Source: Jiangella sp. DSM 45060 (GTDB taxonomy: Bacteria; Actinomycetota; Actinomycetes; Jiangellales; Jiangellaceae). Taken from it: DNA of 64,000 nucleotides. Of this stretch, positions 39,551 to 47,816 are shown piece by piece. Position 1 is the stretch's first letter. Each line of letters begins with the position of its first letter. A model generated the notes under the pieces. That model saw only the letters and a program-made list of their open reading frames with translations. It was not told the origin of the DNA and made no database searches. The stretch spans positions 2,914,001 through 2,978,000 of the forward strand of contig NZ_LT629771.1 in the NCBI RefSeq assembly GCF_900105175.1, written 5' to 3'. The translations under genes were made by a program, and so were the position numbers.

Positions 39551-41445
39551 CCCGTCGCCAGCTCGAGCGCCGCCAGCAGCACGCCCGCGACCAGCAGGAT
39601 CCCCAGCACCACGGCCGCGTTCGGGTAGTTCCAGAACACGAACACCAGCACCGCGACAGACAGGACGGCGATCTGGACCGGCCGCTTGTGCCGGCGCAGC
39701 CAGACGGCGGCCGCCGACTCGCGCCAGCCCCACCCGGTGCCGACGTCGCCCAGCCGCGCCACGCCCCGCCGCACCGCGACCGCCTGCGGCGACGGTCCCG
39801 TCAGCCACGCGACCAGCGCCACGGCCAGCCCGGCCGCGAGCACCATCCGCAGCGTCGTCCGCAGCAGCGACACCACCTGGTCGAACAGCGCGCCCGCCGC
39901 GGCGTCGTCCACCTCCGGCGGGAGCGCGCCCAGGTACACCGGACGGGCGATCGTCAGCGCCGCGCCGAGCACCAGCATCGCCGCCGCGAGCCCGATCCCG
40001 GCGCCGATCAGCGCGCGCCGCCGGCCGCGGGCCACCAGCACACCGGCCGCGATGAACGCGAGCGCGATGACCGGCAGCCACGTGCCCAGGCGGTCGATCA
40101 GCCGGAACCCGGCCTGCGCCTTCTCGACCTCGTCGGACTGGAACAGCGTCAGCGTCATGTCCGTCGACGGAATGGCCGACGCCCGCGAGAACCCCGCGTC
40201 GACCAGCCGCTGCTTCGCGTCCTCGATGACCGGCGCCAGCTGGATGCTGACGGTGTTGCCCTCGACCTGGACGGCGCCGCTCTCGTTCCCGGTGAGCGCC
40301 GTGACCAGGGCCTGGTGGGCGGCCCGGTTGGCCTGCGTCCACGCGTCGGCGAACCGATCGCTGGCGACGACCGTGCCGACCTGGTCGCGCACCCACCCCT
40401 GCACGGCGCCGTCGATCGGCCCGGCCAGATCGTTCAGCGTCGACGTCAGCCGCGGCCGGGCCCCCTGCGACGCCAGCAGGTCCGACGCCTCCTGCACCAC
40501 CCCCGGCACGTCGATCTCCTCCATGAGCCGGTTGGTGACGCGGTTGGTGACGGCCCGCTCGATGTCCGGGTCCCGCGCCAGCGGGCCGACGGTCTCGACG
40601 TAGCGGTCGGTGTCGGTGACGACGGAGTCGACCCACACGGCGGCGGTCGCGGGGATCGCCAGCACGCAGCCGATGAGGATCAGGACGGGTGCGAGCCAGG
40701 CGCGCCACCGCCCGCCGGGCGTGGTCGCTCCGGCGGGCTGGGCCGGCAAGGCGGGTCCCACCGGCGCCCCGCCGGCCACGGTGCCCGCGCCTGCGGTGGC
40801 CGTGCGCAACTGTGCCACCTCGGCGCGCAGCCGCTCGAGCTCCGCCCGCTCCTCGGCGCCGAGCCCGCCCTCCCCTGTGCCGGAGGGCTCCGCGCCGGAC
40901 GGTGTCGCCGCGGGTGTTCCGCCGGTCGCCGCGGTCGCGGCCTCCTCGCCCTGCGGCGTGCGACCGGCCCGCCTCCGACGTGCCCGGCGCGCGGCGGCCG
41001 AGGACGGGGTCGAGGAGAGGGTCACGGCGTCCTCGGCGGTGTAGGCATCGGTGCCACCGTCATCGGCGGTCGGACGGTCCGCGCCCTGGCCGCTGCTGCC
41101 CGTGTCGCCGCCGCCCATGTCGCCGCCGCCCGTGTCCCTGCCGCCCGTGTCCCTGCCGCCCGTGTCCCTGGTGCCGAGGGCATCGGCCGCCGGACGGTCA
41201 CCGGCCGCCTGGGCGCCGTCGCCAGCCGCCCCGCTTTCGGACGCCGCTGCGCCGGTGGTCGCGCTGTCGTCGGACGAGTCCCGGGCGCCCGCGCCCGAGC
41301 CGCCGGCCCCCGTGCTGCTCGACGCCGGTTGGCCTGGGGTCGCGGCGGTGTCGCCACCGGCCCCCGTGCCCTCAGACGTCGGTGGGCCGGTGCGCTGGTC
41401 GTCGTCGGGATCGCCGGTGGGCGGGGTCCGCGGCTGGTCGGACAT
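39508..41445 (-). CDS. Large membrane protein with disordered N-terminus
   Basis: 645 residues. Residues 1-220 are low-complexity (Gly/Ala/Thr/Asp), including repeats of a RDTGG/GDTGG pentapeptide, and a Glu/Arg coiled stretch (AEERAELERLRAEVAQLR). Then come one membrane helix (about 232-255), a 170-residue extracytoplasmic domain (DSVVTDTDRYVETVGPLARDPDIERAVTNRV), and four more helices. The domain after the first helix is common in actinobacterial membrane proteins of unknown function. Last gene of the DUF6325 operon started by palindrome copy 5. Confidence 0.8.
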   Translation of the reverse strand: MSDQPRTPPTGDPDDDQRTGPPTSEGTGAGGDTAATPGQPASSSTGAGGSGAGARDSSDDSATTGAAASESGAAGDGAQAAGDRPAADALGTRDTGGRDTGGRDTGGGDMGGGDTGSSGQGADRPTADDGGTDAYTAEDAVTLSSTPSSAAARRARRRRAGRTPQGEEAATAATGGTPAATPSGAEPSGTGEGGLGAEERAELERLRAEVAQLRTATAGAGTVAGGAPVGPALPAQPAGATTPGGRWRAWLAPVLILIGCVLAIPATAAVWVDSVVTDTDRYVETVGPLARDPDIERAVTNRVTNRLMEEIDVPGVVQEASDLLASQGARPRLTSTLNDLAGPIDGAVQGWVRDQVGTVVASDRFADAWTQANRAAHQALVTALTGNESGAVQVEGNTVSIQLAPVIEDAKQRLVDAGFSRASAIPSTDMTLTLFQSDEVEKAQAGFRLIDRLGTWLPVIALAFIAAGVLVARGRRRALIGAGIGLAAAMLVLGAALTIARPVYLGALPPEVDDAAAGALFDQVVSLLRTTLRMVLAAGLAVALVAWLTGPSPQAVAVRRGVARLGDVGTGWGWRESAAAVWLRRHKRPVQIAVLSVAVLVFVFWNYPNAAVVLGILLVAGVLLAALELATGQAAPSGPSAARPS

Positions 41446-41457
41446 GGCGGGCGCCCG

Positions 41458-41814
41458 TCAGTCCGCGCCGCCCCGGGCCGCGACCAGCCGACGGCCGGTC
41501 CGGGCGGTCCGGCTCCGCGGGCCGCGCTGGGCGGGCACCACCAGCGCGCTCGCCGCAGCCGGTTCCGGCTCCGCCACCGTCGCCGGCTCCGATGCCGCCG
41601 GCTCCGCCAGCCCAGCCGACCCGGCGAACCCGGCCGCCCCGGCCGACCCAGCCGGCCGGCCCGGCAGCGCCTCGCTATCTCCCCCGGCACCCGGCGCCGG
41701 CCGCCGGGCGGTGGCGTGCGTCACCACGTTCCGAATCACTTGCGGAGTCCCGTCCAGGACCGCGGCGCTGGTCACAGCACCCAGCAATCCGGGCCGGTCG
41801 AATCGTCCGGTCAT
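41458..41814 (-). CDS. Small Ala-rich protein in the DUF6325 operon
   Basis: 118 residues. It starts with an ATGA overlap with the DUF6325 stop. The N-terminal LLGAVTSAAVLDGTPQVIRNVVTHATARR resembles the start of the SHOCT protein at 46427 (LLRGMARTAVVAGTATAVSNRVSRRQ), but the C-terminus is a disordered Ala/Pro/Glu stretch without the SHOCT helix pair. It looks like a degenerate or diverged paralogue in the equivalent operon position. Function unknown. Confidence 0.7.
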   Translation of the reverse strand: MTGRFDRPGLLGAVTSAAVLDGTPQVIRNVVTHATARRPAPGAGGDSEALPGRPAGSAGAAGFAGSAGLAEPAASEPATVAEPEPAAASALVVPAQRGPRSRTARTGRRLVAARGGAD

Positions 41815-42224
41815 GAGTTCCCCCTCAACACGTCGTCGGCCGCTTCCGACGGAATCAAGACGTGCAGCGCGACCTGGCCGCCGGAATCGCGGACGGCTTC
41901 GGAGACGCGGCGCACCCAAGTGTTCTCGTAGGCGATGAGCACCGCCGAATGTCCCGGCGGCAGCGCGTCGGCGACGACGGCGATGTCCTCGTCGTTCACC
42001 AGTTCGCCCTCGGCGATCTCCACCCCGCCGAAGCCGAACGCGTCGGCGCCCTCGGCGAACTCGACGACCCGGAGGTCGCCGTTCGCCTCGCGCGCCGCGA
42101 ATACGATGTCCAAGAGCGTGACGTCCCCCATGTCGACGACGCCGCGCAGCGCCTCGACGGCGAGCGGGTCGACCCGCTCGCCGGGGAAGGTCAGGATCAA
42201 TACTTCAACCGGCCTGAACCTCAT
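41811..42224 (-). CDS. DUF6325 family protein (copy 1)
   Basis: 137 residues. It opens RFRPVEVLILTFPGERVDPLAVEALRGVVDMGDVTLLDIVFAAREANGD and has ALPPGHSAVLIAYENTWVRRVSEAVRDSGG in the second half. Copy 2 at 45976 aligns throughout. Predicted soluble alpha/beta. Function unknown; similar in plan to DUF1269. The shared palindrome lies 82 nt upstream, with a SigB-like GGGTAT box between. First of three genes in the operon. Confidence 0.85.
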   Translation of the reverse strand: MRFRPVEVLILTFPGERVDPLAVEALRGVVDMGDVTLLDIVFAAREANGDLRVVEFAEGADAFGFGGVEIAEGELVNDEDIAVVADALPPGHSAVLIAYENTWVRRVSEAVRDSGGQVALHVLIPSEAADDVLRGNS

Positions 42225-42306
42225 CGCAGCCCTCGTCTGCGCGTGGCCATACTCCACCCCGTTCCCCCGCCCACCCATACCCTGCCCAGCCGTGATCGTT
42301 TCCACC

Positions 42307-42323
42307 TCACCCGCCCGGGGTGA
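42307..42323. promoter_or_regulatory. Palindrome copy 5, upstream of DUF6325 copy 1
   Basis: TCACCC-GCCCG-GGGTGA within CCTCACCC/GGGTGAGG (8-bp perfect arms), 82 nt upstream of the start. On the coding strand GGGTAT at about 42282-42277 could be a stress-sigma -10 element. Confidence 0.75.
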
Positions 42324-42328
42324 GGCCC

Positions 42329-45001
42329 CTACAACAGCCCCAACTCCCTCGCTCGGTCGACGGCCTGACGGCGGCTGCCGACGTCGAACTTGCGGTAGAT
42401 CGCCTTGAGATGGGTCTTGACGGTGTTGACGCTCAGCACGTGCGCCCCGGCGATCTCCTCCAGCGACAGCAGCGACGGCAGGTCGCGCAGCAGCTCCAGC
42501 TCGCGCGCCGTCAGCGCCTCGCCGGACACCGTCGCCCGCTGGGTGTCGCCGTCGTCGTCGCCGAACAGGCCGACGGCGGTGCGGACGAACTCCTCGTACC
42601 GGCCGAACCTCCCCTCTCCGTGGATGAGCAGCGCCCGGACCTTCCCGGACGCCGCGACGAACTCCCGGAACATCCGCCGCGGTTCGGCGAGGTCCAGAGC
42701 GTGCAGCAGCGCGTCGTGCGCGCGGGCCGGCTCGTCCAGCTCGGCGGCGAAGTGCGCCGACAGCAGCCAGCCGGTGATCTCGTTGCTGACGAGGTGACAC
42801 GGCACCGTCCCGGCCAGAACGGGCTGCAACGCCGCCCGGGCCGCCGCCTTGCGCCCGTCCTGCGCATGCGCCAGCGCCCGCAGCACCAGCAGGTCGCCGG
42901 TGTCGTCGAGCAGCCGCTCGGCCCGCGTCAGCACCTCGGCGACCGCCGCCCGGTCCCCCGCCGCCAGCGCCAGCTGCAGCTCGGTGAGGCAGAAGTAGCC
43001 GGCGCCCACCGGTGGCAGCGCGGTGTCGTCGTACGGCCAGGCGCGGCGCAGCAGCCGGACCGCCTCGTGCCGGTTCGGCGTCTCGGCCGCGGCCAGGCAG
43101 GCCCGCAGCAGCCGGGCGGACAGCTCGATCTCGGGCTCGACGTCGGCGTCGATGGCGCCGGCGAGGGACAGGTAGCGACGGGTCTCGTCGTGGTCCAGCC
43201 GCTGGAACGCCACCCCGGCGGCGAGCAGGTAGACCGGCGTCATGCGCCCGGTGGCCGACCAGCCGCGCCGCCCGGCGAAGTCGATCGCCTCGGTGGTCCG
43301 CCGGGTGGTGGTCTCGGCGTCGCCCCGCGCGGCGGCGCCGACCGCGAGGTAGGAGAGGCACTCCAGTGCCAGCGCGTCGCGGCCGTCGCGGCGGGCCATG
43401 CGCAGCGCCTCGCGCAGGTCTTCCTCGGCCGCGTCGTACTCGCGGCACCAGATCCGGAGGACTCCCCGGTTGACCGCGGCGAGCAGCAGCAGATCCGGTT
43501 CGCCGGGCACCTGCTCCTCGCTCTGCCCGAGCAGCTGGGCCAGTTCCGGGCCGCGGTCGCCGCGCAGCCGCGCCTCGTACATGAGCGCGGTGGTGTGCAG
43601 CAGCCGCAGCCGCGCCGACCGGTGCTGGGACGGGTCGCGCCCGACGAGGTCGATGTGGCGGCGGGCCACCGGGAGCGCGCCGTCGTGCAGCGCCGCCAGC
43701 GCCGCGATCAGCGCCGTCGCCGGTTCGGTGACGAGGTCGTCGGGCAGCTGCCGCACCGTCGCCGACACCCGGGCGGCCTCGCCGGACAGCAGCAGCCGCA
43801 GCCCGTACCGGTCGACGAGATCGGCGGCGCGCGGCCAGTCGCCGCCCTCGGCGGCGTGGTCCATCGCCGGTCCGGGCAGCCCGTGGTCGAGGAACCACCG
43901 CGACGCCTCGACGTGGTGCTGGCGCTGCGCCACGACGTCGCGCCGGTTGCCCTCGGCCAGCAGGAAGCTGCGCAGCAGGCCGTGCACCCGGTAGGTCGTC
44001 GGCGCCCGGCCGACGCGCGCCACCAGCGCGTTGTCGCGGGCCAGCCGGGCCAGGACGGCGCCGGCGTCGGCCCGGCCGGACAGCCGGCTGGCGAGGTCGG
44101 CGGTGAGCGTCTCGGCCACCGCCGTAGCCAGCAGCAGGTCGACGGTCTCGTCGGAGAGCGCGTCGAGCACCTCCGCGACGAGGTAGTCGGCCAGCGGGCG
44201 CTCGTCGCCGGCGAACCCGGCGATGTACTTGGTGACGTCGTCCTGCGACGCCAGCGACAGCGCGGCCAGGCTGAGCCCGGCCGCCCAGCCCTCGGTCCGC
44301 TCCAGCAGCAGCGCGAGGTCGGGCTCGTCCAGCTCGAGGTGCCGGCGGCGCAGCAGCAGTCCGGCCTCGTCGCGGTCGAACGCGAGGTCGGCGGCGCGCA
44401 CCTCCGTCGCCTGGCCGTCCAGGACCATGCGGGCCACCGGCAGCGGCGGGTCGAACCGGCTGCCCAGCATCAGCCGCAGCCCGGCTGGACGGTAGCGGAT
44501 CAGCCCGGCGAGGCAGGCCAGCCCGCGCGGCGACGCGATGACGTGGACGTCGTCCAGCAGCACCCACAGCGGCTGCCGCAGCGCGTCGACGGCCTCGGCG
44601 AACGCCGTCAGGAAGCCCCGGTTGCCGGCGTCGCCGGGCGGAGTCAGCGCCGCCAGCCGGACCTCGGCAGCGGCGTCGACGCCGCGGACGGCCCGTCCGC
44701 AGGCGCGCAGCAGCCCGGACCACAGCACGTAGGGGTCGTCGTCGTGCTCGTCGAGGGCCAGCCAGGCGACCGGGACGCCGGCCGAGCGCTGCCGCTGCCA
44801 CCATTGGGCCAGCAGCATGGTCTTGCCCGCACCGGCCGGTGCGGAGACCAGCGCGAGGACGCGTCCCTCCGCCTCCGCAACCCCCAGGCCGCGAAGCAGT
44901 CGGGTACGGGACACCACGCTGGCCGGCATCCGAGGAGCCCTCAGCTTCTGTTCCAGGATCCTCGCACGCCCCGCGTGAGGGGCAGCTACGACCACGATCA
45001 T
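42329..45001 (-). CDS. LAL (MalT-type) LuxR-family transcriptional regulator
   Basis: 890 residues from the ATG at 45001. Walker A SAPAGAGKT at 53-61 and Walker B VLLDDVH near 150 define the STAND/MalT ATPase; a long helical-repeat middle follows; the C-terminal LuxR helix-turn-helix is LTARELELLRDLPSLLSLEEIAGAHVLSVNTVKTHLKAIYRKF. Such proteins are inducer- and ATP-dependent activators. It lies in the centre of the palindrome-linked block and has a copy 79 nt upstream of its own start, so it is the best candidate to bind the motif. Confidence 0.9.
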   Translation of the reverse strand: MIVVVAAPHAGRARILEQKLRAPRMPASVVSRTRLLRGLGVAEAEGRVLALVSAPAGAGKTMLLAQWWQRQRSAGVPVAWLALDEHDDDPYVLWSGLLRACGRAVRGVDAAAEVRLAALTPPGDAGNRGFLTAFAEAVDALRQPLWVLLDDVHVIASPRGLACLAGLIRYRPAGLRLMLGSRFDPPLPVARMVLDGQATEVRAADLAFDRDEAGLLLRRRHLELDEPDLALLLERTEGWAAGLSLAALSLASQDDVTKYIAGFAGDERPLADYLVAEVLDALSDETVDLLLATAVAETLTADLASRLSGRADAGAVLARLARDNALVARVGRAPTTYRVHGLLRSFLLAEGNRRDVVAQRQHHVEASRWFLDHGLPGPAMDHAAEGGDWPRAADLVDRYGLRLLLSGEAARVSATVRQLPDDLVTEPATALIAALAALHDGALPVARRHIDLVGRDPSQHRSARLRLLHTTALMYEARLRGDRGPELAQLLGQSEEQVPGEPDLLLLAAVNRGVLRIWCREYDAAEEDLREALRMARRDGRDALALECLSYLAVGAAARGDAETTTRRTTEAIDFAGRRGWSATGRMTPVYLLAAGVAFQRLDHDETRRYLSLAGAIDADVEPEIELSARLLRACLAAAETPNRHEAVRLLRRAWPYDDTALPPVGAGYFCLTELQLALAAGDRAAVAEVLTRAERLLDDTGDLLVLRALAHAQDGRKAAARAALQPVLAGTVPCHLVSNEITGWLLSAHFAAELDEPARAHDALLHALDLAEPRRMFREFVAASGKVRALLIHGEGRFGRYEEFVRTAVGLFGDDDGDTQRATVSGEALTARELELLRDLPSLLSLEEIAGAHVLSVNTVKTHLKAIYRKFDVGSRRQAVDRARELGLL

Positions 45002-45080
45002 CACAGTAGCGGCGAATTGTCGATCTCGACCCCCGTTCGGGCCGGTCACCTCGGTTCGGTTTCGCCGCGGCCCGCACCAC

Positions 45081-45097
45081 TCACCCCGTGCGGGTGA
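45081..45097. promoter_or_regulatory. Palindrome copy 6, between the LAL regulator and the 66-residue gene
   Basis: TCACCC-CGTGC-GGGTGA, perfect arms. 79 nt from the LAL start and 67 nt from the divergent 45165 start. Confidence 0.75.
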
Positions 45098-45164
45098 GCC
45101 GTACCGGCCCTCGTCCGGGCGATGGTGGGGTGTGTCCCGCTCCATAGCCTGGGGGCGCATCCAC

Positions 45165-45365
45165 ATGCGCTACGAGTTCCTCGTCACCGGCCGCGTCTCC
45201 GACACCGTCCGGGCGGCGTTCCCCGAGTTCGACGTCGCCGACGGCCCGGCCGGCGGCACGTCGATCTACGGTCCCGTCCGCGACCGGGCCGCGCTGCGGG
45301 GCGTTCTCGCCCGGCTGGACGCCCTGGGGCTGACGGTCGTGGAGATGCGCAAGCTGCCCGACTGA
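45165..45365 (+). CDS. Small 66-residue protein of unknown function
   Basis: The ATG at 45165 starts MRYEFLVTGRVSDTVRAAFPEFDV; a TAGCCT box lies 14 nt upstream. The predicted beta-alpha-beta pattern ends in LARLDALGLTVVEMRKLPD. Similar small proteins that look like a lone ACT/ferredoxin-like half-domain are common in actinobacteria without a known role. First gene of the rightward operon after palindrome copy 6. Confidence 0.7.
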   Translation: MRYEFLVTGRVSDTVRAAFPEFDVADGPAGGTSIYGPVRDRAALRGVLARLDALGLTVVEMRKLPD

Positions 45366-45384
45366 GCCCGAGGAGGCATGCCGT

Positions 45385-45888
45385 ATGACCAGCGATCCGA
45401 CCAGCCGGTCCGGACCACCTGTCGTCGACGCCAGACGTCTTTGGGCGGGTGGCGTCGCCACCGCCGTCATCGGCGCGCTCATCGCGGTCGTCGGGATCGT
45501 CCTGATCCGCGGCGTGTTCGACATCCCGATCCTGGCGCCGGAGGGCGAGGGCACCTGGGGCGACGCGAGCACCGGCTGGTACGCCGGCGGCGCGGCGCTG
45601 GCCGCGCTGGTCGCGACCGCGCTGGTGCATGTGCTGCTGCTGACGACGCCACAGCCGCTGCGGTTCTTCGCGTGGGTGGTGGGTCTCGCGACGGTGATCG
45701 GCGTGGTGGCGCCGTTCACGTCCGGCGCCGACCTCGACGCCGAGGTCGCGACCGCCGGGCTGAACCTGGTGCTCGGCATCGCGATCGGCACGCTGGTCTC
45801 GTCGGTGGCGCGCAGCGCGAGCCGCCCCGCGCCGCGTCGCCGTCCGGGACCACCGCCGGCTGACGGGACCTGGCCGGCCGCGCCCTGA
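45385..45888 (+). CDS. DUF6069 family membrane protein
   Basis: 167 residues with four membrane helices (about 20-42, 67-89, 95-112, 121-141), AGGAGG 10 nt before the ATG, and a Pro-rich tail. The VWAGGVATAVIGALIAVVGIVLIRGVFDIPI-type first helix (here RLWAGGV) and TPQPLRFFAWVVGLATVIGVVAPF match DUF6069. Function unknown. It is 19 nt downstream of the 66-residue gene. Confidence 0.8.
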   Translation: MTSDPTSRSGPPVVDARRLWAGGVATAVIGALIAVVGIVLIRGVFDIPILAPEGEGTWGDASTGWYAGGAALAALVATALVHVLLLTTPQPLRFFAWVVGLATVIGVVAPFTSGADLDAEVATAGLNLVLGIAIGTLVSSVARSASRPAPRRRPGPPPADGTWPAAP

Positions 45889-45923
45889 TCTCCGGTCGGT
45901 CAGGTGATCGCGCGCGCGTCGCC

Positions 45924-45940
45924 TCACCCGCCACGGGTGA
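45924..45940. promoter_or_regulatory. Palindrome copy 7, upstream of DUF6325 copy 2
   Basis: TCACCC-GCCAC-GGGTGA within GCCTCACCC/GGGTGAGGC (9-bp perfect arms), 35 nt upstream of the ATG at 45976. Confidence 0.75.
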
Positions 45941-45975
45941 GGCGGACGGCGCCGCGGCGGCGAAGGCTGGGCCGC

Positions 45976-46413
45976 ATGGACACCGTGGACGTGGGGCCGG
46001 TCGACATCCTGATGCTGCGATTCCCGGGCAACCAGTTCAAGGGCGAGATCGTGCCGGCGATGCGCGACCTCGTCGTCGAGGGACTGGTGCGGATCGTCGA
46101 CCTGATGTTCGTGTATCGCGACGCCGACGGAACCGTCGGCTCGATCGAGCTGGCCGGGCTCGGTCCGGACCTCCAACCCGCCTTCGCTGACCTGGACGGT
46201 CAGCTCGGCGGCGGACTGCTGGACGCCGAGGACGTGGCGGAGGTCGCGGAGGGTCTGCCGCCGGGCAACTCCGTCGCCGTCCTCGTCGTCGAGAACACCT
46301 GGGCGATTCCGTTCGTGAACGCGGTCCGCGCGGCCGGCGGCGAGGTCGCCGACCAGGCCCGCGTCCCCGCCGAGACCGCCGACCGCGCGCTGCGCGGGCT
46401 CGACATCGGCTGA
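45976..46413 (+). CDS. DUF6325 family protein (copy 2)
   Basis: 145 residues. VGPVDILMLRFPGNQFKGEIVPAMRDLVVEGLVRIVDLMFVYRDADG and GLPPGNSVAVLVVENTWAIPFVNAVRAAGG align with copy 1 at 41811. The longer open frame upstream would run through the palindrome and was not used. It leads a four-gene set with SHOCT, lipoprotein and DUF1269 genes, joined by short gaps or overlaps. Function unknown. Confidence 0.87.
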   Translation: MDTVDVGPVDILMLRFPGNQFKGEIVPAMRDLVVEGLVRIVDLMFVYRDADGTVGSIELAGLGPDLQPAFADLDGQLGGGLLDAEDVAEVAEGLPPGNSVAVLVVENTWAIPFVNAVRAAGGEVADQARVPAETADRALRGLDIG

Positions 46414-46426
46414 GGGGGCGGACGCG

Positions 46427-46738
46427 ATGGGACTGCTGCGCGGAATGGCCCGGACCGCGGTCGTGGCGGGCACGGCGACCGCGGTGTCGAACCGCGTGTC
46501 GCGCCGCCAGGCCGAACGCTGGCAGCAACAGGACTACGAGCAGCAGGCGCAGTACGAGCAGCAGGCTCGGGCCGCCTATGCTGCCCAGCCGCCGCCCGCA
46601 CCGGCGCCCGCCGCGCCGGCCGCGCCCGCCGAGGACTCGCTGGCCGACCAGCTCTCCCGGCTCGCCGACCTCAAGGCGCAGGGCGTGCTCAGTGACGAGG
46701 AGTTCGCCGCGGCCAAGGCCCGGTTGCTGGGCGGGTGA
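46427..46738 (+). CDS. SHOCT domain protein
   Basis: 103 residues. The N-terminal amphipathic segment (MARTAVVAGTATAVSNRVSRRQ) is followed by a Gln/Tyr-rich coiled stretch, an Ala/Pro linker, and the C-terminal SHOCT motif (LADQLSRLADLKAQGVLSDEEFAAAKARLL). SHOCT is a short oligomerisation module. It starts 13 nt after DUF6325 copy 2, with GAGGGGG upstream. The DUF6325-SHOCT order is common in actinobacteria. Confidence 0.88.
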   Translation: MGLLRGMARTAVVAGTATAVSNRVSRRQAERWQQQDYEQQAQYEQQARAAYAAQPPPAPAPAAPAAPAEDSLADQLSRLADLKAQGVLSDEEFAAAKARLLGG

Positions 46739-47310
46739 GCCCGATGCGGCGGCCGATCCTCGGGCTGGTGGCGGTCGCGCTGCTGGCCGGCTGTAGTAGC
46801 GAGGACTCGGCGGAGACGCAGTGGGCCGACGGCGTCTGCTCGGCGTGGAACGAGCTGTCCAGCGACCTCCGCGGCGTCACCGACGGCCTGAACGTCGACT
46901 CGCTGTCGCCGGAGGCGCTGGACCAGCTCAGCAGCGAGATCACCGAGCGCGTCGACGCCGTGCAGGCCAGTGCCGAGAACCTCGCCGAGGCCATCGCCGA
47001 CACGCCGGAGGGCGCCGATCAGGCCGTGGAGAGCGCCCAGCAGGAGCTCGGCGACGAGGCCGGCGACGTGCGCGCCGGGCTGGACGCCACCGGCCAGGCG
47101 GTCCAGAGCCTGTCCGGCGCGACCACCGGCCAGGACATCACCAGCGCCCTGTCCGACGCGCAGGCAGCGCTCACCCAGACCGGGCAGGCGCTCGGCACGC
47201 TCGGCGACACCGTCGCCGGCTACGTGTCGGCGGCGGACGACACGCTCCGGCAGGCCTTCGACGACGCGCAGTCCTGCCAGCAGACCCATACGGGAGGAAC
47301 CTCATCATGA
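46735..47310 (+). CDS. Putative lipoprotein, helical
   Basis: 191 residues from a GTG overlapping the SHOCT stop (an ATG 9 nt later is possible). The lipobox LLAGCSS gives a lipidated Cys at about residue 20. The mature part is Ala/Asp/Gln/Ser-rich, almost entirely helical with heptad-like spacing, suggesting a surface coiled coil. Function unknown. It ends with an ATGA overlap with the DUF1269 gene. Confidence 0.8.
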   Translation: MSPMRRPILGLVAVALLAGCSSEDSAETQWADGVCSAWNELSSDLRGVTDGLNVDSLSPEALDQLSSEITERVDAVQASAENLAEAIADTPEGADQAVESAQQELGDEAGDVRAGLDATGQAVQSLSGATTGQDITSALSDAQAALTQTGQALGTLGDTVAGYVSAADDTLRQAFDDAQSCQQTHTGGTSS

Positions 47311-47816
47311 GCGACAGCAACGTCGAGGTCTTCGTGGCCGCCTTCGGCACCGAGGACGAGGCCGGCCAGGCCCTGAAGGACTTCCGCGCCATGGCCCGCG
47401 AGGGCTCGATCGACCTCATCGACGCCGCCGTCGTGGTGCGCCGCGCCGACGGCAAGGTGACGTTCCAGGAGACCACCGACCCCAGCGGCAGGACGTGGGC
47501 CAAGCGCGGCGCCGTCGCCGGCGGTCTCGTCGGCCTGATCTTCCCGCCCGGGCTGCTGGTGTCGGCGGCGGTCGGCGCGGCCGGCGGCGGCATCTGGGGC
47601 AAGGTGCGCGACAAGGGCTTCCAGGACAACGACCTGCGCTCCATCGGCGACAGCCTCGAGCCCGGCACGTCCGCCATCATCGCCGTCGCCGAGGACCGGA
47701 TGATCGAGCGGCTGCAGGCCGGGCTGGAGGGCTACCGCAACATCGCGCGGCACGCCGTCAGCGCCGAGGCCGCGGCCGCCGTCATCGCCGCTCCGGAGGA
47801 GGACTCATCCTCCTGA
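47307..47816 (+). CDS. DUF1269 protein, paralogue
   Basis: 169 residues. NVEVFVAAFGTEDEAGQALKDFRAMAREGSIDLIDAAVVVRRADGKVTFQET precedes a Gly/Ala-rich hydrophobic stretch (GGLVGLIFPPGLLVSAAVGAAGGGI) and a C-terminal GTSAIIAVAEDRMIERLQAGL. Same plan as the protein at 31705. Last gene of the operon; it overlaps the converging CYTH-like gene by 12 bp. Confidence 0.86.
   Translation: MSDSNVEVFVAAFGTEDEAGQALKDFRAMAREGSIDLIDAAVVVRRADGKVTFQETTDPSGRTWAKRGAVAGGLVGLIFPPGLLVSAAVGAAGGGIWGKVRDKGFQDNDLRSIGDSLEPGTSAIIAVAEDRMIERLQAGLEGYRNIARHAVSAEAAAAVIAAPEEDSSS

Noticed and set aside
38077..41931. A 1284-codon open frame on the + strand
   Set aside because: It overlaps the second sulP in another frame and the membrane protein antisense; low-complexity Arg/Ala/Gly/Pro translation without any family motif.
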